Shown: positions 1 to 11,292 of the stretch, piece by piece
How positions within the stretch are numbered: the stretch's first letter is position 1
Layout: each line of letters opens with the position of its first letter
From: Porpolomopsis calyptriformis
Taxonomy: Eukaryota; Basidiomycota; Agaricomycetes; Agaricales; Hygrophoraceae
Assembly (NCBI GenBank): GCA_951640195.1
Contig: OX621170.1
Location: 62,001-126,000, forward strand
Reading direction: 5' to 3'
DNA: 64,000 nt
Program-made: the position numbers and the translations under genes
Notes under the pieces: model-generated
Seen by the model: only the letters and a program-made list of their open reading frames with translations
Told to the model about the DNA's origin: nothing
Databases searched by the model: none

Positions 1-1710
1 CTTGGCAACGCCCTTGCCTGTCGCCGAGGTGTTCCCCAAATTCGCACTGGCTGGATGGAAGGTCGTTCTGGGTTTGTAAAAGGCTTGTCGCACATGAGGA
101 TACTTGCTAAGATAAGCGAGCAATTGCAAGCTTAACAATACATCTTCGTCTCTGTATGGTCCCGAATCACTTGTGTCGGCGGATCGATGGTGTGTGCTAG
201 ATGTGCGGTTCAGGGTGATGCCCAGTCCGGGACTGAGGGCGGCGGCGGCATTTGTGACTTCATTATTCGCAGGATGAGCACCGACACGACCACGAACCGT
301 ACCCGTCCGTTGAACAACACCGTTATCGCGAGCCATCATTCCCCTCCCATGCATAGCGAGGGCTTCTGGAATGGTAGCCGGTAGGGTCATCGTACCCGCT
401 CTTGGAGTGACATCCGGTGCAGTCCGATTCCTTTGTCGGTCGGGATCGCCGCCGATCCGTATGTTCATATTCCTGGGTGTTGTACCCTCATCGATGGTGA
501 TCGCGCCTGGCGCCCCAGGTGGGGCACCCATAGCAAAGTCATCATTGGTTTCTAATAACACGATTCCATCTTGGACGCCCATCCCTACCTCGTCGGCCAC
601 TTGGGCATCATTAATGATAATGTGAGCGTCGGTATTGACTTGGATTGGGATAGTCGCAGGAGTGTCTGAAACGATCCCTACCGCTCTCCGCGGTCGCTGC
701 ATCAACAAATGGGCGTGTCGCGACGCAGGAGAGGGAGAGCCCTCGTCAGTGTCGCGTCGATCGGATCGATCCATATCGACATCGCCGTCGCCGTCATCTT
801 CGGTCTCGGTTTCGGGTCGGGAGGTATCAGTGGAAGGGGAAGGGGAGGCAGAGGCTGGAGGGGAAGGTCGATGGTGGTGGTGAGTGCGGGGAGTTCGATG
901 GCGGGTAGCGGTGGGTGGGGGATCCCATGCTGGGCGAGCGATGACAGTTCCGCTCCTGTCGCGGCCTGAGATGGCTACGGAGCCAGTTGGGGTGTTGGAA
1001 CCGAGGGGAATGGCAGCGGTGGAGGTGTCGGCGTCGGGTGAAGGGGAGCGACGGAGTTGAGAGCGGGACGAGGATGAGGATGAGGAGGGTAAAGATACAT
1101 CGATGGTTCCCGATGAGGGGGAGATGTCCATTGGTTCATCCTGGGAGGACTTGAGAGAGTTGATGATCAGTTATGGCATGATAAGGAAAATGATTGAAAG
1201 AGAAGGGCATACGGGCGGAAGATAAACATCAACACCGGTAGCAGCACGTTCGAGACGGATGAATTGTTCGACTTGGATTTGCCTCTGCAAAGCCCTAGCG
1301 AGCTCGGCGGCCTCTTCCCTGTTTCTCTGGGCGAGTCTCCTGGCGAGTCGCTGTTCTCTGGTCTCCCTGGGCATACCTGTAGCGCTTGAGCTGGGGCCGA
1401 GTGCGAAGCCCTTGTTGGCGAGCCAGGCCTCGAGGATGCAGCCGACGACGTCGAGGGTGCCGGCCTGGACGACTCGGCTCCTGATGGGCTCGCTGCCTCT
1501 GACGCCGATGTTGACGACGCACTGGAAGGCGAGGGAGAAGCGATACGCGGCGTGCTTGTCGAATGAGTGGGGGTTGAGGGTCGGGACGAGCCGTGGCGGG
1601 CGGGCTGTGGGGGGAGAGAGGCCGTAGAGAACCGCGGGGTTCTCTGGGGGAGGGGGGCACATGCAGAAATCGTGGAGGATGCGAACGAGACGCTCGAGGC
1701 CGCCGTCCAT
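1..1710 (-). CDS. MUB1/SamB-like MYND zinc-finger protein, 5' part (runs off the left edge)
   Basis: Exons complement(1213..1710) and complement(<1..1150) join in frame across a 62-bp intron; the ATG is at 1710. The N-terminus 'MDGGLERLVRILHDF' is followed by an Arm-like block containing 'VVNIGVRGSEPIRSRVV', then a basic coiled stretch, a long Ser/Pro/Asp-rich linker, and 'EDVLLSLQLLAYLSKYP' near the left edge. From family knowledge these two blocks are hallmarks of fungal MUB1/SamB, a partner of the Ubr2-Rad6 ubiquitin ligase in yeast and a septation/morphogenesis factor in Aspergillus. The MYND finger that would confirm it should lie just outside the window. The long acidic linker is larger than in yeast. 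I am fairly sure of the family; the start is supported by the conserved first exon. Confidence 0.72.
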
Positions 1711-2067
1711 GGTGATTGTTTCGCGGATGCGTGGGGAGGTAGAGGTTAGGTAGGTGAGATGGGTGAGGGAGTTGAATAGTGGCAAGGCGGATAAGGTGTC
1801 CAGGGCTGGCGGAAAAAAAGAAAGAAAAAAAAAAAAAAAAAAAAGAAAAAAAAAACGGTGAGAAGAGGGAGAGAAAGGAGAGAAGAGAAGGGTTACCTCG
1901 TCTGTCGTAGAGCTGTGAAGTAATGCAGACACAGGCCTTGTTCTGGCCGAGGAGGGCAAAGTTTGATTCGCGCATGAGGGAGAGCGGTGAATGGAAACGA
2001 AATAAAATTCGTAAAGGAAATGAATAATTTTTTTCGAGTTGTTATTTGATAAGAAGTCGGGTGCTCT

Positions 2068-2101
<34 letters not shown>

Positions 2102-2637
2102 ATGAAGAGAGTTTGAAGTGTTGATCAACGAACACTCCCTCGAGCGAGTGGCTGTGCTTGGACTCGAGTGGCTGACTCATTCATTCAACAACGCTCTTCC
2201 GTACGTTTCGCTCACTCATTGCGAATATCGTCAGCGGAACAATCGAGTTGAAACCCGGTAACCATTTTTTTACATTCTCAAACCACCGGCGGTACGACCG
2301 GCGCCACAACCGAGTTTTCGACCCAACAGACCTCGACGTCCTCCGCGATCGCACCGTTACCAGAATCACTGCCCCGTCAGATTTGATAACGATAGCTCCC
2401 GCCTTCTCGATCAACGACGACGACGACGGACTGTCCGTAAACAGCACGCGATCGTAAGTGACCACGTCCTGGTGGGTCGTGAATGATCTCGTGCTGAACG
2501 AGCATGAGTGCTGCCTCGTTGCTACCACGATTTAAAATAGCTTTTCATATTCGTACGAGAACAAAGACACTACCACAATATTCGTAGACAGAACATACGG
2601 TGTGATCATATCGAAAGAAAGAAAAGAAAAGAAAAAG
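1711..2637. other. Intergenic: 5' leader of the MUB1-like gene and spacer with simple repeats
   Basis: It contains an A-rich tract (about 1806-1856) just upstream of the MUB1-like start and a (TCG)n microsatellite at about 2068-2101. A 115-codon minus-strand frame (2181-2528) is open but resembles nothing I recognise and lacks supporting context, so I do not call it a gene. Confidence 0.5.
2068..2101. repeat. (TCG)n microsatellite
   Basis: About eleven uninterrupted TCG/GTC triplets, seen directly. It lies in the spacer between the MUB1-like gene and the zinc-finger gene. Confidence 0.9.
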
Positions 2638-5081
2638 TCAGCTTTGGACAGTACTCTGCCGATCCAATGGCTTGGCGATAGCAGGCACAATCGGTGGCAC
2701 GCTTGCAGTCGGTGCACTCATCCTCCGTCTCCTAAGATGTACCATAGGTCTCGCACCCGTCGCCGTCGCCGTCGTCGTCGTAGACCCGTTGAACCCACTC
2801 AACATCTTACTAATATTCCCGGGATTCCCATCCCCCGTGCTCCTCAACGGCGAATCCGTACCTTCCTCTTCCCCACCACCGGCATACCCACCACCACCAC
2901 CATTCCACTCTTCCTCACCCTCATATGACAACTGCGCCCGCTTCGCATTCGCAGGCCCAAGCGTCTGCGACGGCAACCTCTTAAAAGAAGGCCTCATCAC
3001 CATCTCCTCTCTCGTAACGGAAGAATCACGCGAACACGACCCATTTTCACCCGTCCTCGCATCATTCGACGACGACGACGACGACGAGCCTTCCCCAGTC
3101 GCATTCACCGCCCCATTCTGAACACCACCACCACCCATCCCCATCCCCATCCCCAACTCCCCACCCCCCCTCCCCTTCCTCGGCACCAAATTCAGCGTGG
3201 GCGCCTTCCGGGCAAGCACAGCTGCCTGGTACGACCTCAGATCGTCCTCACTCCCATGCAACGCCGTCCGCGCGGACGAACGCGTGACATTAGAAGACCC
3301 GTTGTATTCGGGTTCAGAGTACCCCCCTTCCATCGTCGGTGTCTTTGCACTCGGCAGAGACGCCACGCGAGCCCGCCGTGGTCCGTTAGGCGAGGGTAGA
3401 GGACACCGCTGTTGTTCATGCTGCTGCTGCTGCTGCTGGTGATGATGATGGTGATGATGATGATGGTGTTGCTGAGCGGTCAGAGGGGGTTGCGCCGTTT
3501 CGAGCGATTGTGCGTGATCAGACAAGGGCGTTTGCATATACGCCTTCCAAAACTCGCGTAACTGGTGCGTTTCGGCCTCGCGCGAGCCGCCGCCGTTGTG
3601 GCCTCCACCGCTGCCGCTGTCTGGGGTGGGTATAGGGAGACTGCCGTCAAAGGTGTGATTGCGTTGGTGGTGCTTGCTCGGCATCGGGGTGACGTTGGGG
3701 TCGTGGGAATACATATTCATACTCGCGTCAGAGAAAAAGGGTATAGGGTCATTGGCGAGACCTGCGAGCATGTTTGGGTCTTCGAGGCTCAAGTGGCCAA
3801 AGGCGGAGGAGAAACCCTCGGGAGCGAGTGGGGGTGGGCGGTGAGAGGTGTGTTCTTGAGGATAGTCTTGGCGAGAAGATTCATGGGTGACGTCCTTTGT
3901 AGAAATGAGCGTAGAACGTCCTGGGATAATTAATGACGTACATGAAATGACAAGGACTGGGAGGATATATCCAATGGGAGGTGCACACTGGATGATGCGG
4001 CCGAAGAGGGGTGAGAGCCGTCACTGCTGGGGTCAAGAGAGCCGCGACGGATGTGTGTGTGAGGGAGAGAGATCCTGCGATTCTGGAAATGATCAGGGTT
4101 GAAGCCGTTGGTGGGATATCCGAAAAGGGAGGGATGTGATGGAGGACGATCATGGTTAGAGTACTGGTGATGATCTGGGAATGTGAATTGAGGGTCGTTC
4201 TCTATCCCAGGTTGCTTTGAGTCGTCTAAGAGGTATCCGGAGGGGATAGAGTTGGGGGGGGCTTGGTAAGAATCCTGGGTCCAACCGAGCCATGAGGAGG
4301 GAGGGTGGGGGTGGTGAGAATAGATATCTTGGCTGGAAGCGGAACCGGTGGGTATTTGAGAATCCGCGGGGAGGGAGATGGAGGATGGGTCGGACAACAG
4401 ATCAGAGAGGGAGGAGTCGTCTGGAGGGAAGGGAGGAGGGAAAGGGAAAGGGTGGGAATAAATATTGTCGGGCATGGATGTTAAGGAGAGAGGGTGAAAG
4501 TCGTCGGGTGGAGGGTAGACGGGTAGACGGGAATCGGACGGGGAGGGTTTTGGATTGTGACCGGGGCCGACCGGGGCTGTCTGGCGGTGAAATTTGACAA
4601 AAGTGCATCTGGATTTCCGTTGAACGCATTTGGCTGGGAGAGTGTTAGAGAGAGGGGAGTGGGGGGGAGAGGAGAGAAAAGTACCGCATGGATTGCAACC
4701 GTCACAGGGGAGACTTGATTGGACGCACTGATCGCAGGCTTGCTTGGAGGTAGTAGCGCGAGAGGCGGAGTTACCTTTGCGACGAGAGGATCCGGAGGTA
4801 GGGGGAGGCTTCTCGTTTGCGTGACACTTGTTGACATGCCTGGAGAGCAGATCGCTGGCGTAGAACGTGAGCGTAGGCAGAAAGGAAAGAGGAGAGAGAT
4901 ACCTTCGAGCGAACTGATCACCACAATAAAGACATTTATAGGGACGATCGCCTGTGTCTAAAGAGATGTTAATAGATGAAATATAAATACGAGAATACAT
5001 ACGAGAACGCATATGTCTCGCGACATGCTGTGGACGAGTGAAAGTCGCTTGACAGACTGAACATTGGTGGTCACCACCCAT
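2638..5081 (-). CDS. Transcription factor with two C2H2 fingers followed by a Zn(II)2Cys6 cluster
   Basis: Five exons, complement(5003..5081, 4903..4957, 4685..4854, 3942..4633, 2638..3894), join in frame to about 750 aa. Finger 1 begins 'CSVCQATFTRPQHVARHM'. After the canonical TGDRPYKC linker comes finger 2, with 'CLYCGDQFAR' and its His/Cys half on the next exon. The region following the second C2H2 finger fits C-x2-C-x6-C-x5-C-x2-C-x6-C, with the last two Cys contributed by exon 4, so a Zn2Cys6 binuclear cluster sits directly behind the fingers. The rest is Pro/Ser-rich, with poly-His/poly-Gln near residues 430-450 and Ser/Gly runs, as in activation domains. It should be nuclear and DNA-binding; targets cannot be inferred. 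Its start faces another gene 124 bp away. Confidence 0.85.
3418..3470 (-). repeat. Coding trinucleotide repeat giving poly-His/poly-Gln
   Basis: CTG/ATG-type triplets in the last exon of the zinc-finger gene encode about ten His followed by about six Gln on the minus strand. This is a likely length-variable tract. Confidence 0.85.
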
Positions 5082-5205
5082 AATGTGTTTTAATTACATA
5101 ATATTCATTAAACGGAATTAACCGAATCACGTGAATCGTGAGAAAATTAAACAAACGATTTTTTCTTTTCTTTTTTTTCCCTTTTTTTTCTCATCCTTCA
5201 AAACG
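5082..5205. promoter_or_regulatory. 124-bp bidirectional promoter region
   Basis: It lies between the divergent ATGs at 5081 (-) and 5206 (+). It is AT-rich with a long pyrimidine (T/C) tract next to the plus-strand start, typical of fungal core promoters. No TATA box was identified with confidence. Confidence 0.6.
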
Positions 5206-6708
5206 ATGATGATGATCAGCTCAGTTAACCTTTCTTCTCCTTCCCTCCGGCGTTCGTCTCGTTTACGCGCTTCCTCGTCTTCTCAACCGCAACCACAACC
5301 ACAACCACAACCACGCTCGACGAAGAGGAAGCGAGAACCAGACCGGCTGCCTGAGCTTTCTCCCCGTGCCCTCAGGGCTCTTAAACGGCAACGACTGTCC
5401 TCCGCCCCAAATGCGTTGCTGGTCAGTCAAACTCTTCCTTTCTCTCTGCTTCTTCATCTCTCCCCAGTCCTCAGAACCGACCCCTCCGAAACGACTGAGA
5501 AAGCCACCGAGGAGCAAGGTCGCTACCCCGCCCTCTCCTCCGCCACACCCGGCCCCGGCTTCGACACCGACACCAACACCCACACCAACACCCACACCGA
5601 CCCCTCCCTCCCTGCCACCACCACCCATCATCGCCCATGCCGGTCCACCCTTGGACTTTGAACCTTTACCTGAAATCGACTTCAGCACACCCTTGCCACC
5701 ACTCTTCCCCCCCTTCTCTCCCCCCAGCCAAGAATTCGCCCCACTCGTCGGAGAAGACCTAGGGAAGAGAAAGGCAGAGAACATTTGGAAAATGGCATGC
5801 AAACGCCGCGTCGGCTACCTGTCCGTTCTCTCTCATTCCTCTTCACACCCTACTCACCCACGCTCAGATACGAACAATACTCTCCCCAAACCATCCGCGC
5901 AGTAGTGGCCGCTCAAGCCGAATCCGACTCCTTGCTCAACCATGGCTCGGCTCCTGAGTATGATTCAGATGAGGACGAGGACGAGGATGAAGAGATGGAG
6001 GACCTCGACTTGGCAGAGTTTGGTGAACACGGGTTTGGTGAATTTAATCTCGACCTCACCTGTGCGCCCTCCCGTCCCTCAACGCCACCACCGGCTCATC
6101 CAGAGCTGGTGATGACACCGAACGTTGCCTCATCGAGCACCACACCACCCCCTTCCCCGCTCAGTCTCTTTTCGAGCAGTGCACCCTCGCTTCCCTTTCC
6201 GCCCCCTCCACTCTCATCTCTCCCCGTCATCGGCCTACCGGACATTGAACCGGGCCTCCAGTACATGGGTCGCGGCACGCCCATTGACCGACGTCGGAGG
6301 GGGGATTGGAGCGGTCAACCGGAGATGGATGATGATGATGATGAGCGGAGAGGAACGGTTGGCAGGAGGCGGAGCCAGAGTTGGGCTGGGTTCGGGTTTA
6401 CCGGCGACGTTGAGAGTACAGGAAGGGCACGGGCAATGTCATCACCCGAAGCCTCCCGTCGTCCAGTGCCATCAACCGAGGGGGAAGGTGAATGGGGCGC
6501 GCTCATTGAGAGTCTGTTAGGGATTGGTTCGCCTCAATTGGAAGATATGACGGGTACGAACGATGTGAACAGAGTGAGCTGGTTCGAGTTGGGAGTGGGT
6601 GGACCTGTACCAACACCTGCCTCGGTGATACCCCCTACTTTACCGATGGTCGGTGTCGCAGAAGCAGAAGGACAAGTGAGCAGCACACTGAGCTTTGCTC
6701 TTGGATGA
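5206..6708 (+). CDS. Hypothetical low-complexity, probably nuclear, protein
   Basis: Exons 5206..5421, 5468..5820 and 5868..6708 join in frame to about 469 aa; introns are 46-47 bp with GT/AG ends. The N-terminus is basic (SLRRSSRLRASS, then KRKREPD), followed by (PQ)n, a (TP)n run, a conserved-looking core around 'KRKAENIWKMACKRRVGYL' that crosses intron 2, an acidic stretch (YDSDEDEDEDEE), and Ser/Pro linkers. The ATG at 5206 is the first of three in-frame Met codons. I do not recognise the family. The basic patches suggest nuclear localisation; nothing shows a catalytic domain. It shares its promoter region with the zinc-finger gene upstream. Confidence 0.7.
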
Positions 6709-6806
6709 TTTCTTTTTCTTTTTTCTTTTTTCTTGGGAATTGTATCGATTAGAAAAAAAAAATATGTACTTTTATTTATAAATGTGTGTTTGAATCCAAC
6801 TTGAAC

Positions 6807-9090
6807 ATGGACAGAGATCGTAAACGTCTTTCCTCCTCCTCAAGTAGAGACATCCTCCGTCTCCTTCTCAATGAAGAGCGCGAGTCTCAGGAACTCAACC
6901 GTCGCCTCTCTCTCGCAACACAGCAGCTCAAATCAGAGAAACAGCGCGCGGACGAGGCAGAGCGCCGGGCCAAAGACGTCCTCTCTCGCCTCGTCCAAGT
7001 CAACGACGCGCGTCTGGCTGCACTCCAAGACGCGTCTCGCACCAAGGAGGAGCTCGCCCTCTACAAGTCTCAGCTCGCCCTTGCCCAGCGTGAGATATTC
7101 AAAGCGCAGGACGTGCTGGCCACCCTCGAGGCCGAGCGCAATGCCGCCGAGCAGGAGGCGGCGAAGACGAGAACGACCGTCCGACAGTTGGTCCTTGAGA
7201 AGGACGTCGCCCTCGCTAGGGAGCACGGAAGGAGGGAAGGACTCAGAGAGGGCATGCAGAGGGGGCGGGAACTTGGTTACGCTCAGGGACGCGCTAGGAG
7301 GAGGGCGACTCAGGACACCGTCGCTCTCTCCCCTTTACCAGAGGAGGACGAACCCCCGACCACTCCACTCCCTCCTCTCAGAGACAGACAGACTGCCTCT
7401 CCAACACCCACACCCAGCGTTCGACCGCCGCCCCAACCCTCTACAGACTACGTCCGGCCTACACCCATCCGCGAGTTCCCACCCTCCCCTCGTCACCCCA
7501 TCGTCGACATCCCGCCCGACAACTGGATACCCTCCGCTGACAGCGATTCCATCATCCGCCTCCCCCCTCCACACGAACTCTCACGGCTCCCTCCGCCCTC
7601 CCGCACACCCCCATCGCCATCACCCTCACTTCCCCCACCCCTCCCCCCGCTCCCCATGCCGCCACCACCACACCTTCTCCATGTGGAAGAAGAGCCAGCG
7701 CTCATGATCCCTCCCTTCCCCATCCAACGTCCCGAGTCCGCCGCCTCCCAAGCTCAGTCCTCCAGTTCCACACCCCGAAAGCGCCGCTCACGCCGGCATT
7801 CCTCTCCCGACTCGAGCTCAACCACCATCTCGCAGCTCGATATGCTCCATGCCCCAGCTCAGATGCATAGCACGGCCCGCGCTGGGACGCCCTTGAGCGT
7901 CATCCAGGAGGTTATAAGCACACAGACAAGTCCAAATACGACCAGGGATGGATCACTCGGTTCCCCGTCTCGGGTGAGTCGTTTTTCTTCTTCCTCCCCT
8001 TTCATTCCATTCTTCCTTTGTTTCCTATTTCTTCCGACTCTTACGATACTGGATACTATAATAGCACGGAGGCGTACTGCCGCTGAAGATACCCACACCG
8101 CTCTCTGCCACCAGTAATCTCAGCACGGGCACTTTAGAAGATCATGCACGCAATGCGGAACATTATCATCATAGAAGAAGAGATGTATCTGTAGATTCAT
8201 CCTCCTCTGATACAGAACTTATCGGATCACCCGAAGGATCGCGTATATACAACGAACGACGAGCGAGCAGCTCCTCGAGAACGAATTCCATCAATTTTAC
8301 CATCGTCCCCCCAGTACGTCCTCAAACTCTTTTCGTTGTTTTATCTTCACTTAAACCTCTTAGTCTCGACCGGATTCGAACGCGTCCGTATACCCAGATC
8401 CGATCGGTGTCTCTGGTGACTATCTCAGTCCAGCTCACGCCGACCGACCGGTGCCCCTCCCGGACGTGCCAGCGGCGGAAGAAGAGGAGCCACTCGCGGG
8501 ACCGGGACCAGCCAACGCGCCTTTTACCCCCATCGTGTTGGCGGCCGACGATGACCTGCCGCCCGGTTTCGTCCCGACCGGTTCTTTCTCACCCTCGTCG
8601 GTGCCGTTGCCTCCCCCGCCCGCGTCTCTGTCACCTATCACCTTGTCCGGCGCGTTTACCCCACCTACCTTGAACGGAGGGAACGGGAACGGGAATTATG
8701 TGGTGCCTGCTGCTGCACCGGCGGAACCCGCAAGTCGAGCTCGGAAGAAGAAGAGGAATAATGGGGACGTGGCTGTTCGGTTTGGGCCGGCTGATTCGGA
8801 TGAGGCTGGGGAGTCATCTAGTTCGAGTGGTCGGGATAGGAAGAGGGGAACGCCGTCGATGACCCCGTCTTTGGGTCACAAGGCTCGGTCGCGGGGCGGG
8901 GAAGGTGGGGAACTGCCTAGACCTGAGCCTGAGGTTTCGTTGCCGTTGCCGCCGATGATACCCGCAGTCGCGACTACCACTACCACGACAGCAAAGTGAG
9001 TGTTTACTTTTGGTTTGCGTTTTTCTTGGCTAGGGGTTGACAATCCGTGTTTTTTTTAGAAATAAACGGAAAGGGAAAGGGAAGAAGTGA
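6807..9090 (+). CDS. Coiled-coil, proline-rich protein of unknown function
   Basis: Exons 6807..7973, 8065..8313, 8364..8995 and 9060..9090 join in frame to about 692 aa. Residues about 20-180 form a long charged coiled coil, from 'ILRLLLNEERESQELN' through 'AQREIFKAQDVLATLEAE' to an Arg/Gly-rich end 'GRREGLREGMQRGRELGY'. This is followed by a Pro-rich region, a basic RKRRSRRHSS patch and a Lys-rich C-terminus 'NKRKGKGKK' on a tiny last exon. The coiled-coil block matches a protein type I have seen repeatedly in Agaricomycetes without an assigned function. The start at 6807 is the first ATG in frame. It lies 98 bp downstream of the preceding gene on the same strand. Confidence 0.75.
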
Positions 9091-9243
9091 AAGGTTGCTA
9101 ATTGTAATGGATTCTACCGGGTTAATTTACTGGTCGATTTAATGATTGATTTAGAGGGTTAGGTGTTTGACTCGCTTATAACGTGGATTCCGCGTTTTGG
9201 TTTTTTTTATTTATTTTTTCATAATCGATCTCCTTCAAACAAA

Positions 9244-9973
9244 ATGCAATCCTGTTCAGTCTGCCACAAAACAACGGTCGAGGCAAAGATTCAGCGATGC
9301 ACCGGCTGTCATCAAACAACTATTGCGGTAAACCCTGTCCTTTTGTCCATTTCTTTAACCCTTCTTCATCTCCGTTCAGGAGCAAGTTGTCAACTTGCCG
9401 ATTGGAAGACTCACAAAAGAGTGTGCGGCACTAGTCATAGGGGAGTACAACCTTGGTATAACCAACACCGCAAATGCCAAGATGGAAGTCTGCATGAAGG
9501 CAAGCTCGAGCTCATCACCTGCGCCGTGTGCAGCAGAGGGAACAGGCTGGGGTGCCTGCGATGCAGCCGAATCAGACGATCTTCGTATTAACACGTTTTC
9601 AGACGGAAATACGGCGGTGACGAGGCTAAATTTTATCGGTACTGTACTGGCCTCAAGGGTTCAGGTGGACCCTGTTGCGGTACAGACGGAGGGATGAATT
9701 TGGGGATGCGATCATCACGGCACAGGCTCCTAATCCTTGCACTTGTGACTTTTGCCGGTGAGTCAAACATCCCGTATTCAGTTTTGAACGAGGTCCGAAC
9801 GCGATCGACAGAATAGGAAAGCCGTTGCCAGAGCGCGTTTATAACCAGGATGTCGCCAGTCGTCGAGGCCTCAAGCTTCGATGCGGACCTGATCAGAGAT
9901 CTTATCGTGCTGGTATAGCAGCAATATCTGAAACCTCTCGCGCAATCATGGGATTGGAAATCTGACGACGTTG
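9244..9973 (+). pseudogene. MYND zinc-finger protein pseudogene
   Basis: It starts with 'MQSCSVCHKTTVEAK', the first half of a MYND finger, and continues with 'SCQLADWKTHKRVC', the second half, but in a different frame. Downstream pieces typical of an Agaricomycete MYND-domain family, 'TGWGACDAAESDDL', 'KYGGDEAKFYRY' and 'NPCTCDFCR', lie in conflicting frames, and a stop interrupts the segment before the last. At least three single-base shifts are needed to restore the family pattern, more than introns can explain. It therefore looks like a decayed gene, unless the assembly is poor here. Confidence 0.65.
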
Positions 9974-11292
9974 AGTGCTTACGCAGTACCCGTCATAGAG
10001 TCTGCTATCTTTGTATATCATCTCGCAATTCTTCTGCACAATTTACTCTGAAAATCCGTGTGCTGGGCTGCGACCTCCTAGACACTCTCGAAAGTTTGCG
10101 GGAGATGCTACTCAGAATGTCAACCAGTTTCCTACAGACTGTAGTATTGAACGTACATACTTCACGGCTTCGGTGAACTGATTCCCTGACAAAGGATGCG
10201 AAACACGCCACTTAGCGAGAGTTGTGGACGTGGAAATTGATTTGATTGCCCCCGATATCGTTGAAAGTGCAATGGGCAGCTTTGAAGCTGCCGCGTGCCC
10301 CTGGTTTTGAGGAGCGAGTGTGTGGTGCGGTTGGTGGTTGACTAGAAGAATCATTAACCCGGAAGTTTTCATGAAATGTTATGATACCACTCACGCGTTA
10401 CGGGTTGCGTGGGCAGCCAACATATGCTGGCTGAGGCTGTCGGGTGTAGTAAAAGATCTTTTACATCCATTGGCCCCGCAGCTATACAGGACTGGATGGC
10501 TAGCATTCACATGCTTGACAAGCTGCTCACGCAGTTGAAAACTGCGTCCGCAACCTCCTCTGGTGCATTTAAATGGATTCTTTTAATACAAACACATCAG
10601 CGATTGCACTAACTGAATATTATTTCATTCTGACACTTGTGTGGCGGTCGCGGCCGTGTTTGATAAGTTGTTCGTGGGTAATAAAGCTCCGTCCGCATGA
10701 AGGAACTCCACACTTGAATGGGTTTCCCTAATGAATGGGTCATTTTAGCGGTGACATTTAGATGTTCAATAACAACTACCCACCATTTGCAATGAGTGTC
10801 AGACCACAGTAAAGTGCTTGTATGCTTGTATAATCTTTTATCCGGGATCAACTGCCTATGCCAAGGTCGAACCTGACGGCATATGAGGTTTCAATCGACG
10901 ATGCGGTCCCAGGCATGTGAGGACGCTAATTATTAAATCAGCTATAGTAGCCCATTTTCCATCGTTACCTGTGATACGTGATTCCATGCTGAAATCCCAT
11001 AAAAATTCACCGCAATACATGCCTGATAGACTACAGGTAAGTGTTCTGTCAACATTCTTCCAGCGAATCTCACTCCTTACCATAAGACTAACGCCACGCT
11101 TCCTCAGGTTCCGCCCTTTATTGGATATGCCAAGGAAATATTAGGGACTTTGATGATTGAAATATTACACACCTCAGTTGTGGCAAGACACTTATTCGTT
11201 GATCCACAACGAATAAGTGTCCTTCCAAGCTCAGCTTTTATGCCTCGTTTCATAAGGAAACCACACACTTGTCCCCTCTCATCTTGTGCTTC
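9974..11292. other. Long spacer without a supportable gene
   Basis: Only short frames without family resemblance on either strand. The one notable structure is a perfect 14-bp hairpin at 11187-11221. Confidence 0.5.
11187..11221. repeat. Perfect 14-bp inverted repeat (hairpin)
   Basis: Arms GACACTTATTCGTT (11187-11200) and AACGAATAAGTGTC (11208-11221) are separated by the 7-nt loop GATCCAC. It lies 72 bp beyond the stop codon of the prephenate dehydratase gene, so it could form in its 3' UTR. Confidence 0.9.

Noticed and set aside
1295..1975. 226-codon minus-strand frame overlapping the MUB1-like exon
   Set aside because: Arg/His-rich shadow of the conserved frame; the other frame matches the family and splices correctly.
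2181..2528. 115-codon minus-strand frame between the first two genes
   Set aside because: No family resemblance, no partner exon, lies in the promoter-like spacer; not enough to call a gene.
10320..11144. Possible gene in the 10-11 kb spacer (several 60-90 codon frames)
   Set aside because: No frame joins another by plausible splicing and none shows a recognisable motif.
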